64,000 bases of DNA from Denitrobaculum sp965232285 (GCA_965232285.1 CBDDPL010000004.1:2976001-3040000); one strand, 5' to 3'. Shown: positions 26,648 through 35,557, counted from the first letter of the stretch. Notes: a model not told the origin generated them from the sequence alone. Numbers and translations: made by a program.

Positions 26648-28042
26648 GTGCCAGCCGATCGCCTGAACCCGCAGAGCGAGCTCGATCAGACCTTTCGCGA
26701 AGCCGAGCAGGCCGGCCTGCGCGTCGCCATCAAGGGACGCGTCGTCGCCTTGCTGCTGCTCGGCGCCTTTCTGGTGCTGTCACGTATTCAGAATCCGGCG
26801 CATGCGCTCGAACTCGGTCTCGCAATTGCCGTTTTCGCGGCCTTGGGTCTGATCCAATATGCCCTGATCGGCTCGCGCTACGACCATCCCTGGCTCAAAT
26901 TCGGCTTCATCACACTGGATATCGCGATCCTGTCGGTCCTGATGGCGACGCAGCCGATCTATGACGGCATCGACGTGCCCCAAGTCATGCTGTTCCGCAC
27001 CAGCATCTTCCCGCTCTACTTCCTGATCCTCGGCTTCGCCGCCTTCAGCTTTTCGCCGGGCCTGGTCCTCTGGTCCGGTGTGGTCGTTGTCGCCGGCTGG
27101 CTCGGTGCCTTTACCTGGGCGACCAAAGACATGCCCGAGCAACTGAGTTGGGGCGACATCGGCAGCATGCCCACCACCGAGCGCTTCCTCTCGACTTTCT
27201 TGAACCCCAACTTCGTCGACAGCGGCGGCCGGATCCAGGAGTCCGTCGCCTACCTGCTGGTCGCGGTGCTGATCGCCGCCGTCATGTGGCGCGCGCGGCG
27301 CACGGTGCGCCGGCAACTGGAACTGGACGAGGAGCGCCTCGCCCTGACGGACGTCTTCGGCCGCTATGTTCCGAAAACCATCGCCAACTCCCTGATCGAC
27401 AACCGCGGCCTGCTCGAACCGGTCGAGGGGACGGCGACCGTCCTCTTCATCGACGTCGCCGGCTTCACCAAGATGACCGAGGCCAGCGGACCGCGTCGGG
27501 TGGTCGGCGTGCTGAACGCCTTCTTCGACCAGGCGACCGAGAGCATCACCCAGAGCGACGGGGTCGTGACCCAGTTCATCGGCGATGCGATCATGGCCAC
27601 CTTCAACCTGCCGGCGGAGGATCCGGAACACGCGGCCAAGGCTCTACGCGCCGCACTCAACATCGTCGAGCTGACAAACAGCCAAAACTTCAACGGCGAA
27701 ACCCTCACGATCCGCGCCGGCATCGCGACTGGACCGGTGATCGCGGGCAGTGTCGGCGGCGGTGGCCGGCAGTCTTATTCCCTCTACGGCGAGGCCGTCA
27801 ATCTCTCCGCCCGCCTCGAGGCCCTCAACAAGGAATACGGCACCCAGATCCTGATCGACGCTGCGACGGTCGCGCAGCTCCCAGATGTCCCCCTGCGTGA
27901 GATCGGCCGTATAGACGTGCGCGGATTCTCGGAGCCGGTGGCCGTCTTCACGCCGCTGGAGGAAACGAGCGAAGCCCTGCGGAAGAAGCTCGAAGCCTCC
28001 GGTTTAACCCTCGGTGCGGTACCCGGTCAGCGAGATGCATAG
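26648..28042 (+). CDS. Class III adenylate/guanylate cyclase with membrane N-terminus
   Basis: A 464-residue protein. The first half (about 28-220) holds six hydrophobic segments. A cyclase domain follows (about 250-440): LFIDVAGFTKMTEAS carries the first metal Asp, QFIGDAIMATFN the second, and YSLYGEAVNLSARLEAL the nucleotide-binding end. It should make cAMP (or cGMP) on the cytosolic face. The start is a GTG at 26648 with a weak ribosome site; no in-frame ATG lies close upstream. No partner gene adjoins it. Confidence 0.82.
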   Translation: MPADRLNPQSELDQTFREAEQAGLRVAIKGRVVALLLLGAFLVLSRIQNPAHALELGLAIAVFAALGLIQYALIGSRYDHPWLKFGFITLDIAILSVLMATQPIYDGIDVPQVMLFRTSIFPLYFLILGFAAFSFSPGLVLWSGVVVVAGWLGAFTWATKDMPEQLSWGDIGSMPTTERFLSTFLNPNFVDSGGRIQESVAYLLVAVLIAAVMWRARRTVRRQLELDEERLALTDVFGRYVPKTIANSLIDNRGLLEPVEGTATVLFIDVAGFTKMTEASGPRRVVGVLNAFFDQATESITQSDGVVTQFIGDAIMATFNLPAEDPEHAAKALRAALNIVELTNSQNFNGETLTIRAGIATGPVIAGSVGGGGRQSYSLYGEAVNLSARLEALNKEYGTQILIDAATVAQLPDVPLREIGRIDVRGFSEPVAVFTPLEETSEALRKKLEASGLTLGAVPGQRDA

Positions 28043-28467
28043 TAGATCAGGTTTTCAGCTGAGCGTCGTCGATCTTGACAGTGCGCACAGATAAGACCTG
28101 CCTCTTAAGACCATAAGTAGCCAAGGAGCTCCTGCTTACTGGCGTCACCGTGAAGACGATTTTCCGCATAAGCGAGTTTAGTATCGACGAAACGCCCCGC
28201 TACTGGCTGAGCGAAGGCCCTGCCCTTCCGTCCTGATACGATCTTCTCGAATCCAGTTATGTCGTTCTTAGCAGCGATCTGCTTGGCATCTAATGAGATC
28301 TCAGCTGTGTTTTGCGGGTGAGCGTTGATCAAGCGCGGAGTCAGTTGCAATTTCGTACAAGCAGCAAGCTACATCCTATTGCATGCCTTAATTTGTCTTT
28401 TTCTTCATAAAGGATCAGTGCCGCTGTATCCTCAGCTCTCTGCTTATGAGTTTGGGGAGGCAAGAGA
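28043..28467. other. Gene-free left flank of accessory islet
   Basis: No supported gene. A minus-strand 81-residue frame (28105-28350, TTG start) has no recognisable domain. A short sequence at 28074-28100 recurs in diverged form at 29870-29897. The base composition falls toward AT at the right end, before the unknown gene at 28468. Confidence 0.4.
28074..28100 (+). repeat. Left copy of a diverged direct repeat flanking 28.1-29.9 kb
   Basis: CTTGACAGTGCGCACAGATA followed by AGACCTG corresponds to CTTGACAGTACGCACAAAAC followed by AAAACCTG at 29870-29897, in the same orientation. About 20 of 27 positions agree. It could be a remnant of a mobile-element end or of a duplicated gene. Confidence 0.4.
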
Positions 28468-29442
28468 ATGGTTGGCGACCACGGCGCAGAAAGCGAAAAA
28501 GCCGACAAAGACCAGTCACTCACTTCTGGGGCCGAAAACACCGAGCTCGAGCGATACCGAATTCGTTTTGGCTTTTACAAAGTTATTGCCGGGACGGCGC
28601 TTGTAGGAGCGTTAGGAATCATTGTCCCAGGGGCAATTGAGTTTTGGCAGGGATACTTTGAGGATAGGCGCAAAACCAAAGAGCTTGAAATTGCAGCCGC
28701 ACAACGACAGCAAGAGTATGTGCAGAGCTTTATAACGACAGCCCTAAACCAGGACATCGAACTCAGACTAAGGTTCACGCAGTATTTTTCTTCGGTTCTA
28801 CCGGACAAGCAATCAGCGGGTTGGGGCAAACTCTACGAGGTGTTGAAAGAGGATCGCGACAAGACACGCGAAGAAATTCACGCGAGAGAAAGGAGGATCT
28901 GGAAACTTCTCGGAATAAAGGATCCGGATGTCGATCAGCAAATTGAAATCGCTCAGCTAAGGCGCGAGCTGGACTGGCGTTACAAAGAAATCGGCTATGT
29001 TCAGCATGAACGCACAATCATTCCAACAACACGTCAAGCCGGGAGAAACACAGATAGACCTCGCGTATACCAGTCTCCTTTGCTGGTGAAGGCAGCAGAA
29101 AAGGCTATCGAAACTCTAGCCACACATGATCTTTCAAGCCAAGAAAGGGCAAAAGCGACACTCCTAAATCTATACAATAATTTAGTTAATACTTTAGTAA
29201 TATTTTTAAATCCAAATAATACCTCAAAAAATATTGGCGCATTACAAGGCAACGCACATGAACATCTGGACGTTACTTTTAAATTTCTTCTTAGAGAATA
29301 TGACATCTCGTTTGATAGAGCATTAAGCATACTGAGTTTGTTTACAAGTTTGGCTGAAGATGAAATCCCATCAATATTAAGACGTATGATTGACAATTCC
29401 CTCAACGCAATAGGTAGAGCGCAGTATGGAAAGGGGGAATAA
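28468..29442 (+). CDS. Unknown membrane-anchored coiled-coil protein
   Basis: A 324-residue protein I do not recognise. One membrane helix (about 38-58, KVIAGTALVGALGIIVPGAIEF) follows a polar, acidic N-terminus. Long charged helical stretches come next (about 65-180, including EDRDKTREEIHARERRIWKLL), which look like coiled coil. The last third is AT-rich and helical. Codon use and base composition differ from the neighbours, pointing to transfer. The layout, one anchor plus a cytosolic helical body, recalls many accessory or defence-island proteins, but no catalytic motif is visible. Confidence 0.6.
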   Translation: MVGDHGAESEKADKDQSLTSGAENTELERYRIRFGFYKVIAGTALVGALGIIVPGAIEFWQGYFEDRRKTKELEIAAAQRQQEYVQSFITTALNQDIELRLRFTQYFSSVLPDKQSAGWGKLYEVLKEDRDKTREEIHARERRIWKLLGIKDPDVDQQIEIAQLRRELDWRYKEIGYVQHERTIIPTTRQAGRNTDRPRVYQSPLLVKAAEKAIETLATHDLSSQERAKATLLNLYNNLVNTLVIFLNPNNTSKNIGALQGNAHEHLDVTFKFLLREYDISFDRALSILSLFTSLAEDEIPSILRRMIDNSLNAIGRAQYGKGE

Positions 29443-29549
29443 ATGCTGAGTGTATCAAGCTATCTTGACCTGCGCTCCCGAATCTCCCGCATCTGATAGG
29501 AGAGTCCGTCACATAGGAGGCGGATATTAGACAATCACGGTTCGCATAA

Positions 29550-29669
29550 GAGCAGATCATCTCGATTTTGACCGAGCAGAAGCGGGGCATCAAGACTGTA
29601 GATGTCTGCCGGAAGCACGGGATCAGCCCGAACACGTTCTACAAGTGTGCGAAGGGGCAAGTCTCAGGC
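29550..29669 (+). pseudogene. Remnant of an IS3-family transposase OrfA
   Basis: The frame from 29550 reads EQIISILTEQKRGIKTVDVC and continues RKHGISPNTFYK, the helix-turn-helix of IS3/IS911-type OrfA. It loses similarity after YK and no OrfB follows. There is no intact start in this frame. It is a decayed fragment marking past insertion activity. Confidence 0.75.
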
Positions 29670-29719
29670 CATGCATATTGCAAACACAAAAGATTTTTCG
29701 CACATTTTACAGATGCCGG

Positions 29720-29830
29720 CTACCTCCCCGCCAAACACCCCCACCAATTCTTCGGTTTCAGCCGCACGCCATTGGGGAACTTTGCCTCCCACCATAGCGC
29801 AGCCTTCCGATAACGCGAGGTAGCGAGCAA
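29720..29830 (-). pseudogene. C-terminal remnant of a second reductive-dehalogenase-like gene
   Basis: Read on the minus strand, 29824-29720 gives ATSRYRKAALWWEAKFPNGV then RLKPKNWWGCLAGR and a TAG stop. The intact gene at 33341-34573 ends ATSRYRKLALWWETKFPNGT, RLKPKDWWGRLVE. Similarity stops just upstream of this, so only the last 35 codons remain. The differences show an older paralogue or a transferred copy, not a recent duplication. Confidence 0.8.
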
Positions 29831-29869
29831 ATGTAGTCTGAGTCAATCCTTCGATAGGGCGTAACAGAC

Positions 29870-29897
29870 CTTGACAGTACGCACAAAACAAAACCTG
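29870..29897 (+). repeat. Right copy of a diverged direct repeat
   Basis: Partner of 28074-28100, same orientation. It lies between the dehalogenase-like remnant and the GST gene. Confidence 0.4.
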
Positions 29898-29962
29898 AGC
29901 TTTATCGAAATGCCGTGTCCCCTTCCGGCAGTAATGAACATGGCGAATGAGAAGGCGTAGCA

Positions 29963-30604
29963 ATGATCCGTCTCTATGGATACGACACGGTCAACACGAT
30001 TAAAGTGCTGATCATGCTCGAAGAGGTTGGCGTCGCTTATGAAATCGTGCCGGTCAATATCCGCAAGGGAGACCAGCGGTCTTCGTCCTTTTTATCGCTA
30101 AATCCACGCGGAAAAGTCCCGGTCATTGTCGACGAGACGGCGCCGGGCGGGCCTTTGACCCTCACCGAGTCGGGGGCGATCCTGATCTACCTGGCGGAAG
30201 CTCATGGTTTCGGCTTGCCGGCGGAGCCAAGAGAACGTGTGCGCAGCCTTGAATGGTTAGCCTTTCAGCTCTCCACCCAGGGGCCAACATTCGGTCAGTG
30301 CGAGTTCTGGACCCGGTTAGCACCGAACCCGATTCCCGCCGTTGAGCAACATTACCTGAAGCTTGGGCAGAAGGTTTTTGATCAGATCGAGCAGCATCTG
30401 GACAGCACGCGATATTTTTCCGGCAAGGAATACGGGATCACCGATATCGCGCACTTTGCCTGGATACTGCGCGCCGGCCATGCCGGGCTGTCGTTCGAGA
30501 AGCACAGAGCGATACAGCGATGGTTCGCTGAAGTCTCCGACAGACCCGCGACGGTCGCTGCCCTTAAAGTAGTGGAAGCCTTCGACCAGCTTGAGTCAGA
30601 ATGA
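29963..30604 (+). CDS. Glutathione S-transferase family protein
   Basis: A 213-residue GST. The thioredoxin-like N-terminal domain (about 1-80) has NPRGKVPVIVDE with the cis-Pro and TESGAILIYLAE with the glutathione-binding Glu-Ser. The helical C-terminal domain contains KEYGITDIAHFAWI, the N-capping motif. It resembles YfcG/YghU-type GSTs, which often act as disulfide-bond reductases. It is followed 26 bp later by an ABC solute-binding protein, probably in one transcript. Confidence 0.85.
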   Translation: MIRLYGYDTVNTIKVLIMLEEVGVAYEIVPVNIRKGDQRSSSFLSLNPRGKVPVIVDETAPGGPLTLTESGAILIYLAEAHGFGLPAEPRERVRSLEWLAFQLSTQGPTFGQCEFWTRLAPNPIPAVEQHYLKLGQKVFDQIEQHLDSTRYFSGKEYGITDIAHFAWILRAGHAGLSFEKHRAIQRWFAEVSDRPATVAALKVVEAFDQLESE

Positions 30605-30630
30605 GAGAATAAGCCAACAAGGAGGCGGTG

Positions 30631-32199
30631 ATGAACTTAAAGGCGCAACTGGTTATGGCGCTCGCGCTTGGTCTGAGCGTGAGTCAGGCATCTGCTGAAA
30701 CCTTCAGATGGGCGACGACAACAGATCCCCAGACGATGGATCCTCATGCCGTAAACTCTGCGCCCGTCCTGGGCTTCCTAAACAATGTCTACGAAGGACT
30801 GATGCGGCGCGACCGTTCAATGAAGATTGAAGGGGCACTGGCCACGCACTGGGAACCGATCGGCACAGAGGGTTGGCGGTTTTACCTGCGGGAAGGCGTG
30901 AAGTTTCACGACGGTTCCGATTTCACCGCCGAGGACGTGCTGTTCTCATACAAACGGGCAACCTTGCCGGAATCCGATGTCGCCTCGTGGTTTGCATCCG
31001 TTGAAGAAGTGAAGATTGTCGATGACTTCACAGTCGACTTCATGACATCAGCGCCCAACCCGATATTCCCGGACACGATCACGAACTTCATGATCATGGA
31101 CAAGGGATGGACCGAAAGCAATGGCGCCGCTGTTCCGGCCAAGGATCAGGAGAATCATGCAACCCTCAACGCGAACGGAACCGGTGCGTTTAAAGTTGTC
31201 GAACGGCAACCCGGGTTGAAAACAGTGGTCGTACCCCACGGTGGTTGGTGGGATGAAACGACACACAACATAACGCGTGGTGAATTCACGCCCATCAAGA
31301 ACCCGGCGACCGCGGTTGCCGCCCTCCTGTCCGGCGACATCGACATGATCAACCCCGTGCCGACTCAGGATGTGGCCAGACTATCCAAAGACCCAAGCGT
31401 GAATGTCCTTCAAGGGATCGAAGCGCGTGTCATTATGTTTGGCTTCGCGAACCAGGCAGAGTCGCTGAAGTACTCCGCCGATGCCGGAAAGCCGAATCCT
31501 TTCCGCGACCCTCGTGTCCGGCAGGCGGTCAACCATGCGATCAACGTCGACGCCATCGTACAAAAGATCATGCGCGGCGCGGCGGAACCTGTTTCGCAGC
31601 TCGTAAGCCCCGCAATGCGCGGCTATTCGACATCGCTGGCCGCACGGCCCGAATTCAACATCGAAAAGGCAAAATCGCTGCTCGCGGACGCAGGCTATCC
31701 GAATGGTTTTTCCTTCGGCCTGAAATGCCCAAATGATCGTTACATCAACGATGAAGCCGTTTGTCAGGCAGCCGTTGCAATGTTGTCCCAGATCGGTCTG
31801 AAGGCTCAGTTGGAAGCCATGCCGGTTGCCAACTATTGGAGTGAGCTGCGGGCGGATAATTTCGACATGTATATGCTGGGCTGGTCGCCCGGATCTTTCG
31901 ATGCCGAGCATCCCATTCGTTTTCTGGTCGCCACGCCAAATCCGGAGAAGAAGCTGGGTAGCTGGAACTTCGGCGACTTCTCCAACGCCCGGATCGATGA
32001 ACTCCTGCCGCTCATTCAGTCCGAGATAGACGATACAAAGCGACAGGCCATGCTGGATGAAGCCACCAAGATCCTGCAAGACGAAGCAGGCTATGTCCCG
32101 ATGTTCGTCCAGGCGCTTCTCTGGGGCGTTCAAAGCAACATCGATCTCACACAGCGCGCCGATAACTTCTTTATCCTGCGCTGGGCGCGGGTGAACTAG
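30631..32199 (+). CDS. Family 5 ABC solute-binding protein (peptide/nickel/opine type), orphan
   Basis: The 522-residue protein has a Sec signal peptide (about 1-23, LKAQLVMALALGLSVSQASA) followed by a full SBP_bac_5 domain: GVKFHDGSDFTAEDVLFSYKR, FRDPRVRQAVNHAINVDAIV and the terminal GVQSNIDLTQRADNFFILRW. It should bind a peptide or similar ligand in the periplasm. No permease or ATPase genes follow, which is unusual. ATG 30631 follows GGAGG. Confidence 0.87.
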   Translation: MNLKAQLVMALALGLSVSQASAETFRWATTTDPQTMDPHAVNSAPVLGFLNNVYEGLMRRDRSMKIEGALATHWEPIGTEGWRFYLREGVKFHDGSDFTAEDVLFSYKRATLPESDVASWFASVEEVKIVDDFTVDFMTSAPNPIFPDTITNFMIMDKGWTESNGAAVPAKDQENHATLNANGTGAFKVVERQPGLKTVVVPHGGWWDETTHNITRGEFTPIKNPATAVAALLSGDIDMINPVPTQDVARLSKDPSVNVLQGIEARVIMFGFANQAESLKYSADAGKPNPFRDPRVRQAVNHAINVDAIVQKIMRGAAEPVSQLVSPAMRGYSTSLAARPEFNIEKAKSLLADAGYPNGFSFGLKCPNDRYINDEAVCQAAVAMLSQIGLKAQLEAMPVANYWSELRADNFDMYMLGWSPGSFDAEHPIRFLVATPNPEKKLGSWNFGDFSNARIDELLPLIQSEIDDTKRQAMLDEATKILQDEAGYVPMFVQALLWGVQSNIDLTQRADNFFILRWARVN

Positions 32200-32323
32200 A
32201 GCAGGGAGTACCACGGCGGGCCTGGTGCCACGAAGCACGCAGTTTCGGCAGATAGCGTATAAGCGCAAATTCCGGAGACATGCTGTTTAACTCCCGCAAG
32301 CGCATCAAAAAAGGCAATATAGC

Positions 32324-32437
32324 TAAGTATTGTGTCCTCGGAACTTCGCTCCGGAATTTTACGGAATTCTAGGCGCGGAGCGTGACCAGCCGCGATTACG
32401 GCCATGTCCCCGGAAATTCCATGTCCCCGGAACTTCC
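32324..32437. repeat. Repeat-rich remnant with a 17-bp tandem duplication
   Basis: ATGTCCCCGGAAATTCC (32404-32420) is directly repeated as ATGTCCCCGGAACTTCC (32421-32437). TAAGTATTGTGTCCTCGGAA at 32324-32343 is a variant of the same TGTCCCCGGAA phrase. From memory such phrases accompany REP-associated tyrosine transposases in many genomes; none is present here, so this would be a decayed copy. Confidence 0.45.
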
Positions 32438-32484
32438 AATCTATGATAGTGATATATTTTTTTAGAATACCTATAGGGGCATCC

Positions 32485-33222
32485 ATGAGAGCGCAACGAC
32501 TTATTATTTGGGTAGTAGAGAAGGAGGAGGATGAAGAAGCTAATGCGGTTGCCAATGCGCTCTACAATGCTCACGTGCCCAAGTGCAACGAGGTTGAGCT
32601 ATGGAAAGGCCTCAAGGCGAAGTGCGTGAATAGAATTTTTAGCGGGCACAAAGAGAATCTCAAGGATGGAATCGGTATATACATCGTATTCCATAGTAAT
32701 AATAGGGTAGGCCCACACAGAGATAAGCTTGACGCAAAAAAATTCATAAATAAACGCATTTTAACAAATGTAAAAAAGGATCATTGGAATGAAATAACCA
32801 AAGTCGTATTTGTGGTGTGTGATTTTGCCCCAAGCCTAGATACTTTGAATATGATCAACCAAAAAACAATTTCTGAAGCGTCTTCGTTGATTGGCAACGA
32901 ACGGCAATTTCTGCTCCAGGCTATGTTCGAGTTTCATTCAAAAGGTGTGCGCCCAAAAGTCGTTGGTTGGGATTGCTTTGTTTCTGCGCTCCCGCATACG
33001 ATGAAAGGTCGAAGCGTATACTCGGAAAATCAAAAGAAGCGGCTCACAGATACAGACAAGAAAGATAAAGCCGGTAGGAAGTATATTCAGGGTGGTAGAC
33101 CTTCAAGGCCACAGTTTAAAATCATCAGGGATCAAGATCGTCAAATGCACAAGCGCATATTCATGATCTCAGAGGGTGGCAAGATACAAATCTGTGGTTT
33201 TCCGGGATGGTCGTTTGATTAA
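32485..33222 (+). CDS. Unknown AT-rich gene, possible divergent caspase-like (clan CD) protein
   Basis: The 245-residue soluble protein has no firm match. ATG 32485 follows AGGGG; an upstream TTG-type extension would run over the repeats. IYIVFHSNNRVGP (about 70-82) and VVFVVCDFAP (about 116-125) are two beta-strand-like segments ending in His and Cys, spaced as in the His-Cys dyad of clan CD peptidases (C11/C80/caspase types). The basic C-terminus has many Lys and Arg residues. This reading is speculative. Base composition is foreign to the window. Confidence 0.5.
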   Translation: MRAQRLIIWVVEKEEDEEANAVANALYNAHVPKCNEVELWKGLKAKCVNRIFSGHKENLKDGIGIYIVFHSNNRVGPHRDKLDAKKFINKRILTNVKKDHWNEITKVVFVVCDFAPSLDTLNMINQKTISEASSLIGNERQFLLQAMFEFHSKGVRPKVVGWDCFVSALPHTMKGRSVYSENQKKRLTDTDKKDKAGRKYIQGGRPSRPQFKIIRDQDRQMHKRIFMISEGGKIQICGFPGWSFD

Positions 33223-33340
33223 GCATCGTCATCCGAAAGTGAAAGTACCGAAATCGCAATTTGGTAATCAACCGCTAGATTATAACCTCCTTGTTTCATA
33301 GCCAGATTGCAGTAACTCAAATAGCTAGAGCAGGAGCATT

Positions 33341-34573
33341 CTACTCCACCAAGCGCCCCCACCAGTCCTTTGGTTTCAACCGTGTCCCATTGGGAAACTT
33401 CGTCTCCCACCAGAGCGCCAGCTTTCGATAACGCGAGGTCGCAAGCGCCCGCCAGAGCCGTGCCGGCCAATTCGAGAAGTCCCGGTTGAAGGGGCAGACG
33501 CGCATGCAGATGGCGCAGTCGGACTTCAGCTTGGCCCAGTAGGAAAAGCACTTCTCGCAGTCCGCCGACCACTTCCTGACGCCGGCGATGGTCGACTGAT
33601 TCGGACGCGCCGTATCAGGCGGGCCGAAGGGCAGTGCTTTTGGCGGGCAGAGGTCGGCGCACTTGGTGCAGATGCCACAGTAGTCGGCCACGCCCTGGCG
33701 CTTAGGCACGTCGGCCACCAGCGGTAAAGAAGTGAAGATCTTGGAGAAGCGCAGTCGCGGTCCGAACTCCGGCGTGATCACCATCTGGTTGCGGCCGTAC
33801 TCGCCCAGCCCGGCCTTGACCGCCAGGGGGATCACCAGGCCGGTGTCGTTCATGGAGGGCACCGCCTCGTAGCCCAGGTTGCGAATGTAGGAGGCAAGCT
33901 GGATCACGATCGCCGCCTCGTGACTGTACTCCAGCCCGGTAGAGGCCCCCGCCAGGGCCGAGGGGTAGGTGTCGACCAGTTCCCGGTCCATGGCGTGGCC
34001 CAGGACGATGACATGGGTGATGCCCTCGAGCAGTTCGTTCGGACTCTCGGAGAAGTCACGGGTGTCGACCCGCGCCGAGTAGAGCCAGCGCTCGTCCTGC
34101 TCGGTGATCCCGACCAGATCCGCGCCGAAGAGTTTCGCGATCTCCTTGAGCTCGCGGGTAAACGCTTCCCTGTCCTCGATCTCGAGCCGCTCGTCCGAGA
34201 CCGGGGTCAGCAATTCGATGGCCGCCTGAAAACCTTCGCGCTTGCCCTCGCCTTCCCCTCGGGAGGAGACCATGTCGGAAACCGACCAGGCCGCGTTGCG
34301 CAGGGCGAAGTCCTTCAGGGTGAAGCCGTCGCCTCGCCTGGGCGCGGTCTTCATGCGGTAGCTGCTGAAAAAGGCGTCCGTGTCCTTGGTCCGGACCGTT
34401 TTGTCCCAGAAGGCCCGGGTGAACATGTCGTCCATCTGGTTGAAGGGCTCGAAGTCCTCCGTGACCTCGATCCCCGCCGCCCGGTCGCTGGCTCCGAAGC
34501 GCGCCTCCCAGTCGCGCCGCTGGGCGTCGCTGACGCTGCGGACCGGCGGCTGGTTGGAGGGCCAGGACGACAT
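33341..34573 (-). CDS. Reductive-dehalogenase-like corrinoid/iron-sulfur protein, soluble type
   Basis: A 410-residue protein. Two ferredoxin-type clusters close the sequence: CGICTKCADLCP (Cys299, 302, 305, 309) and CEKC...CAICMRVCP (Cys339, 342, 353, 356, 360). The central region (about 140-290; LGHAMDRELV, YSHEAAIVIQLASYIRNLGY, GLGEYGRNQMVITPEFG) matches the cobalamin-binding core of RdhA. There is no twin-arginine signal and no adjacent rdhB anchor, so it is cytosolic and probably catabolic or a corrinoid redox enzyme rather than respiratory. It starts 15 bp after iolB in the same orientation. Confidence 0.85.
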   Translation of the reverse strand: MSSWPSNQPPVRSVSDAQRRDWEARFGASDRAAGIEVTEDFEPFNQMDDMFTRAFWDKTVRTKDTDAFFSSYRMKTAPRRGDGFTLKDFALRNAAWSVSDMVSSRGEGEGKREGFQAAIELLTPVSDERLEIEDREAFTRELKEIAKLFGADLVGITEQDERWLYSARVDTRDFSESPNELLEGITHVIVLGHAMDRELVDTYPSALAGASTGLEYSHEAAIVIQLASYIRNLGYEAVPSMNDTGLVIPLAVKAGLGEYGRNQMVITPEFGPRLRFSKIFTSLPLVADVPKRQGVADYCGICTKCADLCPPKALPFGPPDTARPNQSTIAGVRKWSADCEKCFSYWAKLKSDCAICMRVCPFNRDFSNWPARLWRALATSRYRKLALWWETKFPNGTRLKPKDWWGRLVE

Positions 34574-34587
34574 GCGAACTCCTTAAA

Positions 34588-35412
34588 TCAACCCGCCTTC
34601 TTTTGAGCCTGGTCCCGCTGCGCGATCCAGTCATGGGCCGGATCGTTCTTGAAGCGCCATTTGCGGATCGGCCCGGCCATGACATTCAGATAGTACATAT
34701 CATAGCCGTGCGGCGCGCCGCAGGGATGATGGCCGCGCGGCACCAGGACCACGTCGCCGTCCTTCACCGTGAAGGTCTCGTCCAGTTCCCCGTCCTCGGT
34801 GTAGACCCGCTGGATGCCGAAACCCTGCGGCGGATCGAGGCGGTGGTAGTAGGTCTCTTCCAGATAGGTGATGTTGGGGTAATCGTCCTCGTCGTGCCGG
34901 TGGCTGGGGTAGGACGACCAGTTGCCGTTGGGCGTGAAGACCTCGGTGACGAGCAGGCTGTCGGCCACATCCTGGCCTTCCATGGCGATGTTGTTGATGT
35001 AGCGCGTATTGCTGCCAGAGCCGCGCGGCATGGTGACGACCCCGTCCGGGCCAAGGCGCTGCGCCTTGTGCTTGCCCATGCCTGGCGCCGTACCCACCGC
35101 GAGGGTGCATTTGCTGGTTGCCACGGCATGCCATTCGCTGCCGTTGGGCACATAAAGGCAGTGCGGCGGCGTGCGTTCAAAAACGTTCATGCGCTCGCCC
35201 ATCTCGCCGAAGTCCTCGCCGGCTGCAGTGATCTCGGCCTTGCCTTCCACCAGCACCAAAATGGCCTCGCGCCCGCCGGTCTCTTCACCGACGCTGTCCC
35301 CCGGTTCCAGGTGATAGAGGCTGAAGCCCACATATCGCCAACCGGCATTTTCCGGGGTGATGTCGAGAACCTTCCCGCTGTCGCCGCTGGGTTTTCTATG
35401 AAGTTCAGCCAT
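34588..35412 (-). CDS. iolB: 5-deoxy-glucuronate isomerase
   Basis: The 274-residue IolB cupin converts 5-deoxyglucuronate to 2-deoxy-5-keto-gluconate in myo-inositol breakdown. SSYPSHRHDEDDYPNITYLEETYYHR carries the metal-binding His/Glu residues, followed by VLVPRGHHPCGAPHGYDMYYLNVMAGP. No other iol gene is in the window, although a ribokinase-like kinase lies 7 kb away. It is the first gene of a two-gene transcript with the dehalogenase-like protein. Confidence 0.92.
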   Translation of the reverse strand: MAELHRKPSGDSGKVLDITPENAGWRYVGFSLYHLEPGDSVGEETGGREAILVLVEGKAEITAAGEDFGEMGERMNVFERTPPHCLYVPNGSEWHAVATSKCTLAVGTAPGMGKHKAQRLGPDGVVTMPRGSGSNTRYINNIAMEGQDVADSLLVTEVFTPNGNWSSYPSHRHDEDDYPNITYLEETYYHRLDPPQGFGIQRVYTEDGELDETFTVKDGDVVLVPRGHHPCGAPHGYDMYYLNVMAGPIRKWRFKNDPAHDWIAQRDQAQKKAG

Positions 35413-35557
35413 TTACTTTACCTTTCAGATATCGGGCAGCCCACGCGCAGCCGGCTGCTCTGTCATTCTCACAAAATCGCTTTCAAACGCAAGAAGCGGA
35501 GTTTCCTGAACCAACGGTTCCTGTTGGATGTGCGAAGAAATCATCAAGGAACCAGAA

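Noticed and set aside
28105..28350. 81-residue minus-strand frame
   Set aside because: TTG start, no ribosome site and no recognisable domain.
29664..29963. 99-residue minus-strand frame
   Set aside because: It is out of frame with the dehalogenase-like remnant, which explains the sequence better.
33219..33572. 117-residue minus-strand frame
   Set aside because: A shadow frame of the dehalogenase-like gene end.
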